Source: Diplolepis rosae (Eukaryota > Arthropoda > Insecta > Hymenoptera > Diplolepididae). From it: a stretch of 64,000 bases of DNA. The stretch lies in assembly GCA_030998225.1 (NCBI GenBank), contig JAPYXD010000678.1, positions 4,064,501 to 4,128,500 of the forward strand, given 5' to 3'. The translations under genes were made by a program, and so were the position numbers. Shown one piece after another: positions 53,901 to 64,000 of this stretch. The notes under the pieces were generated by a model, which was not told the origin of the DNA, did no database searches, and saw nothing but the letters and a program-made list of their open reading frames with translations. The stretch's first letter is position 1. The number at the start of each line of letters is the position of its first letter.

Positions 53901-56900
53901 TCAAGAAAACTTCTCAGAATCAAACTTTTTTCCAAAATTTAAAATAGGGCTTGAATAGATTCTGTTTGAATTTTTCTGGTATGCCTAGACTAAGATGAAT
54001 TGAAATACTGATTCTAAAACAGATTTATGCTTATTTAAGATTATAAATTTTCTCTCTGGCTTACAACTTTCTAAATTCTGTCAAAATACTTTAAAATCTA
54101 AAATTTACCTGAATTTGAATATCGTAATTATTTTCTCATTAATTCATAAATCAATATGCGTTGATGAATTATCATGATTCTGATTTATAGAAAATTTTGG
54201 AGAAAATTAAATTGTAATTAATTAGAATATATAGAACTTTAGAATGTTGAAAGAGTGATCACTCAAAAATAACTTCTATTCATATTTAAAAAATCGTTAG
54301 TTTATCTTCCTTTTCTTAATTCAAAATTAAAATTTTTTTTTGCTAGAAAAAATATGTTCAATTAAAAAAAATGATGAATTTGGATAGGATAAATTCTTTG
54401 TTGAAATAATTTCTTTGATTAAAAAATATATTATTTTGAAAAAAAAAAAAAAATTTTCCAACACATTTTTTCTTTTTAATTTAAAAAATCATTTTTCCAA
54501 ACACACTAAAAATTCATTTAATTTAAAAAAAGAGAGTCAATTAAGAAATATCATTTAATTAATAGAAAGTTTTTTTCACACCATAGCACTTCAGATTTAT
54601 TTAATTCAAAAAAATTTTGTTTGAATGTGAAAGAAGAAATTTTTAGTAATATTTTGAGAAATAAAGATTTTTGTATAATACTCGAAAATTACATAGTTAC
54701 GAGATAATGATTTGAGCAGATTTGAAAAAAAGTAGTTTATTCATTCGATGCCGTATTGACGCCATAGAACTGAATTAACAATTCTCAATTTACATTTTTG
54801 TCATTGAGTGACTTGCGTAATCAAGAATTCACACTGTCGGAAAATACTTGGGAATTTATGTATTTTTCTGATACAAGTGTAAATGAAACATTAGTTGTTC
54901 GACATCGAGAAGAAATTTCACACATGTTTCATACTTACTCTCTAAATCTGAATCAGTCAAAATCTACTGATTATCAGTGAAATTTTACTGATTCAGATTT
55001 AGAGAGTAAACTCAGCCATCTGCAAATCAAAATTAATTCCTGGAAATATTTTTTTTATTTTTAGTAAAGTTAAAATATGTTTAACGCATTTCCATAAAAA
55101 TATTGCAAAGTAATTGTTTCTAGAGAAATTTTTGTAAATAAAAGTTTTAAGGCCATGGATCAATCGGAGCACGTGACTAAATTAAACATTTATACGTTCA
55201 TGTAAGATAACTTTTTAAATTTACAAAGTTCTTTCTGAAAATTTGGGAAACGTAAAAAAAGACAATAAAGCACGTATGTTAACTTCTTTTTAGTAAAATC
55301 TTTGAAAAAGTTCTAAAATCGGCAATTACAGTTAACTGTAAAATTGTTTGCAAAATTTTCATTCAAACAGACATTCTTTACTTTTTTCTGTTGTATTTTC
55401 CAAATTTCAAGAAAGACAATTGGAAAGACAATTGTAAAGACCTGTTGTAAAATAAAAAAGTTATCTTACACGAACTTTTACAGGAATTTTTATCACGTGA
55501 TCTGGTTGATCTATGTTCTTAAGGGGATCTGCCACCTTTAATATTTGTATTTTTACTTTTTGAGTTTAGACCTTCCATATATAAGTTTTTTATGTTTAGT
55601 ACCTTTATTTAGAAAGATTTTGGGGTTTTTTTAAATTCCAGCACCTTTATGTATTTTTAAACTAAAAATTTTGAGTGTTTTGGGTATTTTTTCGACATTT
55701 TTTTATTTTGAATAACTTTTTTGTCTCTTAAATAATTGTCATGATTCTTTTTTTATTTTGTTCCTTACAATCTGTAGCAGCAATTTAGATATGAAAAGTA
55801 CTCCAGCTAAAAAAATAACCACAAAAAACTTATTTTTCATATATTTTGGGTTATTTTTATTTTATTTTATTTGTAACTTTTTTAAAGTCATGTTACCTTA
55901 TTTTTCACATCCACATAGTTGCTACACTTTGTAAAGAACAAAATGAAAAAATAATCATGACAATTGTTTAATAAACAAAAAAGTTATTCAAAATCAAAAA
56001 AATGTTTCAAAAACTTAAAATTTTTAGTTTAAAAATACATAAAGGTGCTAGAACGTTTAAAACAACCCCAAAAAGTTTCTAAATAAAGGTACTAAACATA
56101 AAAAAAAATTATATGGAAGGTCTAAACGCAAAAAATAAAAATAAAAATATTAAAGGTGGCTGATCCCCTTAAACTCTTTTTTTACACGCATAGTATTTGC
56201 CGGATTCCTGAAAAGAAAAGTAGAACGAGAGAAACGAAGAAACTAAACCACATTATTGGAAAAGCAAGATTCTCCTTTTAAGATGCATTCCAGACTTAAG
56301 AGCACATCTTAGATGTAATTATGTTTGCACGGGACTTAAAGAATTGCTGACAGTTATGGCATATCAAAGGCAGTATCAAAATAACCCAGCGAATACTCAC
56401 AGCTATTATGTAATTGTTACCTAAAGTTTTGTAAAAATTCTACATAAATGTCGCAATTATGGAACAAGAAATATTACACAATAGTTATAGAATAAATACA
56501 TAACAAATCTTATCTTAAATTAATTTAAATTAAATCAAATCTTATTCTTATACGGGTTTGAACTGATCAGCCGTTGGTGAGAGACAAATTTTAGTCTGCA
56601 CGGAAGAAAATCTATAGCTGAATTAGTAAAATATCGAAAAGGTGAACCAGAAAAATAATAAATATTTTTAAGGGACCATACCACTTTAGCCGGTTCAAAA
56701 AATGGATTTTTTGTTGCATTTTTAGAAAGTATATGCATTCAAAAATATTGTGCAGGCATCACTAATTAGGCGTAGGCAAGATTTTTTTACGATTTTTAGA
56801 AAAAAATCTTTAAGGTAGTTGATCCACAAAAATTAGACCTCAGGCAAAAATAAATAATTTTGCTTTCAAGAATAGCAATATTTTAGTTGTAGGGCTATTT

Positions 56901-59900
56901 TGGAAACGAAAAGATTAATTTCCATGAAAAAAATTTGAAATACAGAAAAATAATCTTATTAATAAATTTTATTTTTGCCCCAACTTTTTTTCTTATCGCT
57001 TCTTACCAGATTTTAAAAAATTATGCGATTTTAATAAATTACAAATCACTTTTTCAAGAAACAGATTCCCTATAACTTAACCATATCCAATTTTCGAAAA
57101 TGAATAAATTATTATCAAATTCAGCAATTTGTTTATAAAAATTTCGTTTTTTAAAATGTTTCTTAATGGTTTCAGTCATTGAAGAATTTATTTTTTAAAA
57201 ATCAGAAACGGTGAAGTTGTGGGAAATCTTTTCTCTGAAAAAATGGTTCATAATTTATTAGAATCGCATAATTTTTCAAAAGTTGGTAAGAAGCGATAAG
57301 AAAAAAATTTGGGTCAAAAATAAAATTTATTAATAAAATTATTGTTCTGTGTTTCAAATTTTTTTCCTGTATATATATATACTGAACACATTTCGTTGTT
57401 TTTTTTGTAATAACAATATAGTACATTTTTATAAACAATTGAATTTTTTTTTATTTGGAACTAATTTTTTTTCGATTTTTTTGTTTCTAAATTTTTGTTG
57501 AAGTTTTTTCAATATGCAGGACAAATTTTGGAATGGAAAAATAAAAACTGTAGGTGTAATTAATTTATAAAATCTGTCCCGCGCGTTGCAACGAGCGAGC
57601 TCGCACGCTGCAACTACGCTTCAGCTTGTTTAGGCATGCTCAGACTCGAAGCACGTGTGGCAGCGAATGCAGTGACCGCTGTTTTAGTTTTCTGTAAATA
57701 TTCCTCAAGTGTTCACCTATTTCAAATTAATACAGAAATGCCAAGCTCTCGATTTAAACATGTCTGCTGCAATCTATTTAATAAAAAAAATCATAGTAGA
57801 AAAAAGCAAAAAAAAATTTGCGTCTTAAGTGTATCATTTAGAGTAATTTTATCGTAAAACTTGACTCATCAATTCATCATTATAACTGATTATTCTTTTT
57901 TAATTAGTCTACGCAAATTTTTTAATGTACTTACAACAAAAATCTTCCATCTCCATTTCATTTGCTTTTATTCTGCATTGTGTACAAAAAACATCATCGG
58001 GTTTTAAAATTTTCAATTTTTCAAGTATCGAGGACAAAACGCGACGCACATTTTTTTTTGCTTTTTTCCACTATGATTTTTTTTTATTAAACGGATTGCA
58101 GCAGACATGTTTAAATCGAGAGCTTGGCATTTCTGTACTAATTTGAAATAGGTGAACACTTGAGGAACATTTACAGAAAACTAAAACAGCAGTCACTGCA
58201 ATCACTGCCACACGTGTTTTGAGTCCGAGCATGCCTAATCAAGCTTAAGCGTAGTTGCAGCGTGCGAGCTCTCTCGTTGCAACGCGCGGGACAGATTTGA
58301 TATATTAATTACACCTACAGTTTTCATTTTTCCATTCCGAAATTTCGCCTGCATATTGAAAAAACTTCGACAAAGATTTAGAAACAAAAGAATCGGAAAA
58401 AAATTAGTTCCAAATTTAAAAAAACTCAATTGTTTATAAAAATGTACTATATTGTTATTACAAAAAAACAACGAAATGTGTGCTATAACTTTTTTGAAAG
58501 CTTGTACTCTTTCGCGCATTTCAAGTGCAAGGGTTACATTTTATATTCAAAACTGCTTTTACAGTGAGCTCTTAAAAAAAAAAAATTTTCCCGAGTGCCG
58601 AATTTAAAAAAATTATATCTCGAAATTGTCAACTATCACATTGAAAAAAAAATACGCGTCGATTATTTTCGAAGTAAAAGGGCAAAAAAAATGTTTCGTT
58701 GAAAAAAAAAATTTTGACTGTAAATCTCCCATGAAATGTCCCATATGTAATGTGACTCACAGAAATATTTTCTTTTATTTAAAGAAAAAATTTTCTTCGT
58801 TGAAGGTTATAAAACTAAATAAATGATTTATTAATTTTTTTAAAAATATTTTTTTAAATCAAATAAATAATGTTAAAAGAATAATTTATATTATTTAAAA
58901 AAGGCTAGAAACATGATTTATTAAAGTCAAATTAATTTATATTTGTTATAAAGGTGTTTTTACTTCGAATTAAAAAAATTAAGTTAAAAAGCGATTTTTT
59001 AAATTTAAATAAAACTTTTTTCTGGGTGTATAAATTATTGTTGTCAGAAAAAAACCTAATACCTAAATAGAGATTTTATTTCAAATTTTGTTGATTAAAG
59101 GAAAATGTTATTATCATAAATTATGTATTTTTCAACACCATTGAATTTTTATAAGATTTACTTCAATTTACAATACCAAAAGTATTTCTGAAGCAGACAA
59201 TTTTGTATTTGAATTAAGGATTTGAGTATCTCTGAATGGTAAGTGAAAATTCATTTTATAATACAATATAAATATTAAATTCAGTTCAAATGGATTAAAT
59301 GTAGTTTCGTTTAGCAGAATTCGCAATACAAAAGAAGTAACGATGCAATCGCTCATCTTGGTTTCATTCATTTAATTTATGATTTACTTCAATTTACAAT
59401 ACCAAAAGTATTTCTGAAGCAGACAATTTTGTATTTGAATTAAGGATTTGAGTATCTCTGAATGGTAAGTGAAAATTCATTTTATAATACAATATAAATA
59501 TTAAATTCAGTTCAAATGGATTAAATGTAGTTTCGTTTAGCAGAATTCGCAATACAAAAGAAGTAACGATGCAATCGCTCATCTTGGTTTCATTCATTTA
59601 ATTTATCGTAATTGTAAATAAGGGGAATATTTCGTAACTGCCAATAAAATTAATCAAAATTGTATTACATTGATAAAAAAAATGCCAATGACGGATGATT
59701 TTTTGCGCAACGTGTATTAGAAAAGTGGAAATTCCATAGATTTAAATAAATAAATTTTGAAGGTTATAGAATGGTTTATCTTTTAACATTAATTCTATGA
59801 TTTCAATTTCAATGATATTATTTTAAATTAAATAATATTTTCTAATTTGACAATTTAAAAACAAAATATATATAAATTATGACAGTCTTTAATTAATTTT

Positions 59901-62900
59901 TATTTGAAATATAACTTGTAGCACCAATAAATATATTTTTAATAAATATTTCGCTTTTGCCATATTAATTTAGTTATTATATAATATAATAACCTATGAT
60001 CTGAAGCACCTATGATTTATTTTGATTTTTTTTATGGAATAATTTTCAGTCGTCATATTAGCTACACGGAAAAAATTTGTCGCTTAAAATTTAACCGACT
60101 ATTCGAAGAGTCGTGGACAGAAAGTAAAATCGGAGAAAGTCTTGTAAGGTTTCAATGACTTTTAGCAAATAGTAGAAAAAAGTGGAATAACTTTTAGAAA
60201 ACCAGGTCGAAGAAAAAAAGTCGCGTATTTACTATTATAAAAGTATTTTAAACACTAACTGATCTTTTCTAAGAAGTAATGAAAAGTTTCATAATCTTTG
60301 GATTCATTTGTCATAGATTTTAAAAGACTATCGAATAATTTGAAATGAAAGTAATTCAAACAAATAGTTTTGTAAATTGTATTCTAAAGTCCATCAGATT
60401 TTATACGCCGTCTTCTAAAATTTTCTCGACAGTGGCAAAAAGCGATGCGCAGAAACGTAATTCGTAGCATCGCACAGCAGACAATGCAGCTCAGCTTTAT
60501 GTTTTTGTAATAATTTTGGTTAGATTTTGAGATTACGTGTCGTTTGGTTTCGTTTGAATCTGGATTGAAGCGTACATTGAAGAATTAGTTCCGAGTAAGT
60601 ATATGTTTACCTTGTTAAAGTGTATTACGGCGAATTTGAAATTTATCTATTATTTTAGTTTTGCCTTCAAACTCTGAATGTGATCCAAATATTTTACACA
60701 AGTCTCCACGACATGTATCGGCTATGCGGGTTAAGGCGTGCGATTAGAATTGGGTTAGGATGCGTGCGTGCGTGCGAGCTTTCGATTCTCGGTGCTGCGA
60801 AGTGTTTATAAAAAATTGCGTTTCTGTAATGTTGTACAGTGTTAAATATAATGGTAAGATCATATTAGGATTATATAGGTAATGTAGAAGTGAAATATAA
60901 TTAACTATATAAGTGCAGGATCATATCACAGATAATAATATTTTCCTTTTTACGCTGTTCAACATTTTCGTCGACTGTCACTTAGACTTTCGATGCCTGG
61001 TTTAGAGAAAATGGAACCCAACCCACGGTGTTTTAAATTTTCCGCGACTGTCACTTAAACTTTCGAATTTACGTTTTACATTTTCAGCGATTATCTATCA
61101 TATTCTTCAATAAGGAGGTTCATAATATTTAGTCGACTTTCTAACCTATCCACGAGTATTATACAAAGTCGATGACTTTTTAGGCGACAAATTTTTTCCG
61201 TGTAAATACCCCATATAGTTAAATTTTGAATTTTAATATTTCAATTTCGTCCATTTTAAATATCTCTTTTGTGACTATAATAATACTTGGAGTAACTAAA
61301 ACATCAAATCTCTGATTCAAAGATTTGACAATATCCGTTTTTACTCCACGATAATAATTTCTACTGAACATGCATAGTTGTTACGTCATTGTTACACAAT
61401 TGTTCCTTCGAAATATCGAATCATAATCGATATAGTTACATACATCTTTATGTTATTTATATGCTACATAACTGTAACATAACGTTCCTTGTTTTGTAAA
61501 TACTATACATTTATGGGCGATATTGTTATAGAACTATTACGTAACAGCCATGAGTGTTCGTTACCCTATATAATAAGAAATTTACTACTCTATAAATTTT
61601 GAATTAGTGCGAATTTGTTCAGTCCCTAATTAGTAAAAAATATACTTATTTTTAGTAACATCTAATTGAAAAATAAATTCAACTAATTCATAGTAAAATT
61701 TCACTAATTCAGACTTAAGTTTGGACTAATTTTTAATTAACATTTCTTACTAATTGGGAGTGAATGAATTTACTCTAATTAATTAGCAAATTTGACGCTT
61801 AATTAGTTAATATTGACTCATTAAGAGTTAGAGACATGCGTAAGTACCTTTCAGGCCACACGATTCCTTAACAGTAAATGGGACGCCATAAAGTGGTTGT
61901 TCTTCTTCTAATTTGAAAATGTTGACTTCTCCTGCCTCTAACTTTTTGTCAATAGCTCTTGCGTCTCTAATTGCTGCCTCGAATCGATTTTCAATCACAG
62001 CATTTAATTGAGGATTCACTTCTTTTATACGTTCTATGTAAGCCTCTACCACAGCCTCGCTAGAAATCTTTTTTAAAATGCATACGATAATAAGTAATTA
62101 CATAAAACAATAAGGAAAAAACATTGCGTGCACTGCTAGAAATGTTCGGAAATTTACAAAAAATTTACGTCACCCTCGTAACATAAAAACAATGATAAAA
62201 GATACATTTTATGAAAATTTAGTTGTTTCATCATATTAAGAAAAATTTGAGAGAATTTAGTACATTTTTCGCAATTTTAAGATACCTTAACTCCAAATTT
62301 ATGATACAGTCGGGATTCGTTTATCGGGACGACCCCGAATCGAATGGGGCTCATTTATCGGAACGCGGTAGGGTTTCCCACCTGATAGAGCTCGTTTGAG
62401 GGGAAGCGTTTGATTGGTCCGTCGAGTCATCGCCATTGGTTGACGCGTCGCATGGCTTTTCAATAGTGGGGGTAAGGGGAACGATCGAGCGTCTCGTTAG
62501 ACGAGTCTCTAATGTACCGATAAACGAGTCTCGACTGTACCTTTACTCATAAAAATTGACGATATTCATGATGTTTTTGAGTAAAGGTACAGTCGAGACA
62601 CGCTTATCGGGACATTAGAGACTCGTCTAACAAGACGCTTGATCGTTCCCCTTACCCCCACTATTGAAAAGCCATGCGACACGTCAACCAATTGCGATGA
62701 CACAGCGGTGACCGCAGTTGACCCGATGGACCAATCAAACGTCCCCTCAAACGAGCCCCATTAGGTGGGAGCCCCTATCGCGTCCCGATAAACGAGTCCC
62801 GATTGTATCTTAAAGTTTGGAGTAAAGGTATCTTAAAATTGCGAAAAATGTACTGAATTTTCTGACATTTTTCTTCATATTATGGAACAACTAAATTCTC

Positions 62901-63265
62901 ATAAAAAATGTATCGTAATTGAATAAAACTGCAGTGACGAGTTTCGGGAAATGACGGTAGAAATTTTCAACAGTGTGAGAAATACATATAAAGTAATTGA
63001 GTTTTTTATTTACAATAAAAAATATGAAGGAAATATTAAAATGGCATTGTATTTAAAACAGGTGTGCATTGCGAATACTTGAATGTAATGTTACCTCTCT
63101 GTTTCTGATTTTCTTTGAAAGCTCTATAGCACTGAGAAACAGAAGTGGATTTTTTATAGGTGGAATATCTGGTGGTCGCTGGCGATTCAAAAACCAATAT
63201 ATAGGTTGCGCAATTATTGCTATATATTTCAACAATACCATGAAAAAACGTATAGCGAACTCCAT
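44961..63265 (-). CDS. fatty-acid amide hydrolase 2 type amidase
   Basis: Nine exons on the - strand give 520 aa with matching phases: 63095-63265, 61848-62067, 52179-52396, 47398-47509, 46772-47070, 45701-45802, 45420-45587, 45163-45345, 44961-45050. Exon 1 carries an N-terminal membrane segment (FFMVLLKYIAIIAQPIYWFL). The amidase-signature triad is present: Lys in PFTVKESCG (exon 2), Ser in AGGSSGGE (exon 3), Ser in GSDIAGSIR (exon 4). The protein ends GFGGWIPPR. Length fits FAAH2-like enzymes (about 530 aa), which cleave fatty-acid primary amides and ethanolamides at membranes. Introns 2 (9.5 kb) and 3 (4.7 kb) are swollen by transposons; the other introns of the 3' half are short. The insect literature often just calls these fatty-acid amide hydrolase 2-A or -B. 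I cannot decide orthology within the family. Confidence 0.92.
45843..46560. repeat. nested MITE remains in amidase intron 5
   Basis: The part 45843-46080 (CTGAATTATTCTAAACCAAT, TTCGATGCAAACC) is the reverse complement of 53125-53390. The rest is a palindromic field of AATCCGA and TCGGATT words of the CCCTGGCG family without clear ends. Confidence 0.5.
47140..47375. repeat. CCCTGGCG-family MITE fragment in amidase intron 4
   Basis: Words GAAAAGGAATTCAATCTGAG, AACCTATCCGAGAAA and, near the right end, GGAATGAATTTCAATC. Both ends are worn; no target duplication visible. It lies just beyond exon 4. Confidence 0.45.
47572..48119. mobile_element. CCCTGGCG-type MITE, left end truncated
   Basis: Starts in AGTATCGGATTGAAATTCAT, lacking CCCTGGCGAA, and ends with the complete terminus GATACTTTCGCCAGGG. 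The body is the usual palindrome. Lies in amidase intron 3. Confidence 0.65.
48812..48997 (+). CDS. short acidic ORF, perhaps the first exon of a Crypton-like/DUF3504 protein
   Basis: 61 aa with an acidic start (MNDISSDESTDEEE) and TLPKKSVDRCMLVYDNYQRW, which recalls the N-terminal core-binding helix of Crypton-derived recombinase-like proteins of arthropods. It stops shortly after; no catalytic domain follows. It lies in amidase intron 3 on the opposite strand. It could be a captured gene fragment. Not confidently identified. Confidence 0.35.
   Translation: MNDISSDESTDEEEINKNFETEAQLIIETDTLPKKSVDRCMLVYDNYQRWKQGNRNLNLNL
49016..49069. repeat. GC-rich short inverted repeat
   Basis: ATGCCTGCCCC and GGGGCAGGCAT face each other around CGCTCCGCTCGTGCCGC. 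It is strikingly GC-rich for this window and lies beside the mariner remnant. Function unknown. Confidence 0.45.
49448..50003. mobile_element. CCCTAGCGGAC-type MITE, copy 1
   Basis: Ends CCCTAGCGGACCCGTGTGAG and the inverse with CTGCTAGGG. Flanked by CA on both sides; taking it out with one CA rejoins the mariner reading (TCAAG-CA-GCCATTTT), so the target duplication is 2 bp. The body is a 556-bp palindrome with GAACGGTCATAGAA words. Confidence 0.8.
50278..50807. mobile_element. CCCTAGCGGAC-type MITE, copy 2
   Basis: Same ends and body as copy 1, 530 bp, slightly shortened in the loop, which has a local TTACTATA duplication. Flanked by AT on both sides; removing it rejoins AAGGTA-AT-GCTCTGTA of the mariner gene. 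Confidence 0.8.
51090..51206. mobile_element. 117-bp hairpin MITE
   Basis: GCACTAACATAGGTCTGTCT and AGACAGACCTGTCCTAGTGC face each other, with AT-rich inner arms (TTTATAATTAT). It lies right after the mariner remnant. Confidence 0.6.
51580..52083. mobile_element. non-autonomous hAT-like element with 8-bp target duplication
   Basis: Flanked by AAAAAACC on both sides (51572-51579, 52084-52091). Ends AGGTAAATGAAGTTCGTAAC and inverse; about 42 bp are inverted. Inside, a unit of about 160 bp (GCATTTGGGGTTGAA, CCCGCTAGGTTT, TAAATGCTACAATATCCAGT) occurs twice in direct order. 8 bp fits hAT, but the termini are not the usual CAGGG. Confidence 0.7.
52475..52849. mobile_element. CCCTGGCG-type MITE, intact copy
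   Basis: Ends CCCTGGCGAAAGTATCGGAT and inverse (GATGCTTTCGCCAGGG), flanked by AT on both sides (2-bp duplication). Palindromic body. In amidase intron 2, just beyond exon 3. Confidence 0.75.
52905..53737. repeat. nested CCCTGGCG-family copies
   Basis: Starts with a worn TTGGCGGAAG and ends with a full GATACTTTCGCCAGGG. At least two palindromic bodies overlap; 53125-53390 is the inverse of 45843-46080. Confidence 0.5.
53738..54935. other. amidase intron 2 DNA, no gene seen
   Basis: Unremarkable AT-rich intron sequence with A- and T-runs (54440-54460). No exon-like piece on either strand. Confidence 0.45.
54936..55008. mobile_element. minimal 73-bp MITE of the CTCTCTAAATCTGAATCAGT family
   Basis: Near-perfect palindrome: TACTCTCTAAATCTGAATCA to TGATTCAGATTTAGAGAGTA with only about 30 bp between. 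The smallest member seen. Confidence 0.7.
55149..55518. mobile_element. MITE with AAGGCCATGGATCAATCGGA ends
   Basis: Opens with AAGGCCATGGATCAATCGGA and GCACGTGA, and closes with TCACGTGATCTGGTTGATCT. Inverted partners of the same words flank 30380-34990 and 48243-51317. Internal AT-rich arms (AAGATAACTTTTT, AAAAAGTTATCTT). Confidence 0.55.
55523..56168. mobile_element. TTAA-flanked palindromic MITE
   Basis: TTAA at 55519-55522 and 56169-56172; ends GGGGATCTGCCACCTTTAAT and near inverse. The 646 bp are one long inverted repeat. piggyBac-like target choice. Confidence 0.7.
56814..57365. mobile_element. truncated copy of the TTAA-flanked MITE of myosin intron 11
   Basis: Starts after TTAA (56810-56813) with GGTAGTTGATCCACAAAAAT and follows the copy at 40493-41157 to about 57365, where it stops at a TA run without the right end. 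Confidence 0.6.
57386..58482. mobile_element. 1.1-kb element with about 450-bp inverted arms
   Basis: ACACATTTCGTTGTTTTTTT and its inverse bound two arms that match through GCGCGTTGCAACGAG, CAGTGACCGCTGTTTTAGTT and AATGCCAAGCTCTCGATTTA to a centre near 57930. No transposase frame. In amidase intron 2. Confidence 0.65.
58483..59156. other. amidase intron 2 DNA, no gene seen
   Basis: AT-rich. A short + strand frame (58626-58826) contains a CPIC..H pattern but nothing supports a gene. Confidence 0.4.
59157..59608. repeat. tandem duplication of a 226-bp unit
   Basis: The stretch starting GATTTACTTCAATTTACAAT occurs twice head to tail at an offset of 226 bp (about 59157-59382 and 59383-59608). 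The two copies look identical by eye. An open frame of 67 codons on the - strand is thereby duplicated but has no family signal. Probably a very recent slippage or assembly event. Confidence 0.85.
60065..61202. mobile_element. 1.1-kb non-autonomous DNA transposon, TA-flanked
   Basis: Exact 19-bp inverted ends CACGGAAAAAATTTGTCGC, each next to TA. Unlike the MITEs the interior is mostly unique and less AT-rich at 60430-60840, with GTGCGTGCGTGCGAGC. No long frame. The termini resemble CACGGAGAAAC of the MITE at 1007-1286. Confidence 0.72.
62169..62939. mobile_element. foldback element in amidase intron 1
   Basis: Arms of about 370 bp (62169-62545 and 62575-62939) are inverted copies around a 30-nt loop: GATACCTTAACTCC with its inverse, TACAGTCGGGATTCGTTTAT, TTGATTGGTCC, AGTGGGGGTAAGGGGAACGA. 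GTCAC/GTGAC words mark the ends. Moderately GC-rich for this window. Confidence 0.68.
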
Positions 63266-63929
63266 TCTGGAATAAAAGAAAAAATATTCGGTTATTCTTT
63301 ACCAATTATTATGAAACGATAATAAATGTCTTCCTTCATTTTTTGAGTTCTATCGAAAAAACGATAAATTTCTATATCAATAGTTTTCTTTTGATAGTAC
63401 ATGAATATTTCCCAAATTTTATATACTTCCTTAACTTTATATCACCGATATTCGTATGATCGAATTAGTATTTACCGTAATTTTCATCTTTATGAATCAA
63501 TATATGTATATTCATAATGTTTATAATTCGGAATCACCTTTTTATATATTTATAATTTCAAGTGACATGACGTTATGCCTCTTTTATTTCGTAAATTTAA
63601 ATTTAAGCTAATATGAAGAAAATTTTATTTTTTTTGAGTGTTTTAGTTTGAATTTGAAGGTTTTTTACATTTTTCGGAAAATATTTTTATGTGCCTCCGG
63701 CGCGTAAACTCGTTTCTACGCTATAGTTGAGAGTAGCGTAATGTTGTGTATTACGATACAGCGGAATGTAATATAAAAATTGAAGTGCGCAAGCGCCTAT
63801 TGCGGTACAGCGGAGCGTAATCTTCTTCTTCGTACAGCGTTTGCACCGTACTGACAGAGCCTTGTACATTTGAACTGCGCATGCGTTTATGACAATACGC
63901 TACTACTACACAAGATCGAGAAAATCAAA
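63266..63929. promoter_or_regulatory. putative bidirectional promoter region
   Basis: Lies between the divergent starts of the amidase (ATG at 63265, - strand) and a new + strand frame (63930). The part next to the + strand gene has two palindromes, GCGCAAGCGC (63787-63796) and TGCGCATGCG (63876-63885), close to NRF-1 type sites that are common near TATA-less housekeeping promoters. The remainder is AT-rich. Confidence 0.4.
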
Positions 63930-64000
63930 ATGGCCGGAAGTATTCGTGAAATATCAAGTGAGATGGCCGATAATTACGGCTTCGATCTCCTGCGAGCATT
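63930..64000 (+). CDS. N-terminus of an unidentified protein, cut by the window edge
   Basis: ATG at 63930 in a good context (AAAATCAAAATGG) opens 23 codons (MAGSIREISSEMADNYGFDL onward) to the window end with no stop. Base use is more GC-rich than the surroundings and NRF-1-like palindromes lie just upstream. I do not recognise the family. It may be a housekeeping gene whose body lies beyond the window. Confidence 0.45.
   Translation, partial: MAGSIREISSEMADNYGFDLLRA

Overview
This is an AT-rich animal nuclear window, almost certainly from an insect. Genes have introns with GT..AG boundaries, there are tRNA-derived SINEs and many palindromic MITEs, and two conserved single-copy genes can be assembled exon by exon: a myosin VI orthologue (+ strand, 37240-44270, 20 coding exons, 1247 aa) and a fatty-acid amide hydrolase 2 type amidase (- strand, 44961-63265, 9 exons, 520 aa). 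The order is not resolved; Hymenoptera is only a weak guess.

Layout. 1-9069: intergenic DNA full of MITEs, a SINE and a degenerate tandem-repeat field. 9070-27029: one 17,960-bp LTR element on the - strand, inserted into that field with a 4-bp duplication (CATT). 27030-34926: more of the repeat field and a 6.2-kb foldback structure with nested MITEs. 35000-37227: region upstream of myosin VI. 37240-44270: myosin VI. 44961-63265: the amidase, whose introns 1 to 4 hold most of the remaining transposons, including a broken mariner hit twice by one MITE family. 63930-64000: start of an unidentified + strand gene, probably sharing a promoter region with the amidase.

The main discovery is the LTR element. 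Its core is a Ty3/gypsy retroelement: identical-looking 762-bp LTRs, a tRNA-Gly primer site, gag with two zinc knuckles, pol with protease, RT, RNase H and integrase, and a polypurine tract. It is more than twice the length of ordinary insect errantiviruses and carries a set of accessory genes. In transcription order after pol these are: a 93-aa CARD-only protein; a chuvirus-type glycoprotein; a tandem-dsRBD gene; a dsRBD plus CCHC-knuckle protein; a second, baculovirus-F-like envelope glycoprotein; two related Cys-rich zinc-ribbon-like proteins; and a third dsRBD plus CCHC gene. Nearly every accessory ATG lies a few bases after a good 3' splice site, so the element looks like a complex insect retrovirus that expresses accessory genes from spliced RNAs. 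By family logic the dsRBD proteins could bind dsRNA (RNAi evasion), the CARD protein could touch apoptosome signalling, and the two glycoproteins could give two entry modes. These roles are inference; the domains are read from the sequence.

The element is young (both LTRs equal in length, no difference seen by eye), yet two dsRBD genes are broken by +1 frame changes in A-runs and one Cys-rich gene has an in-frame TAG. These may be real decay, assembly homopolymer errors, or recoding.
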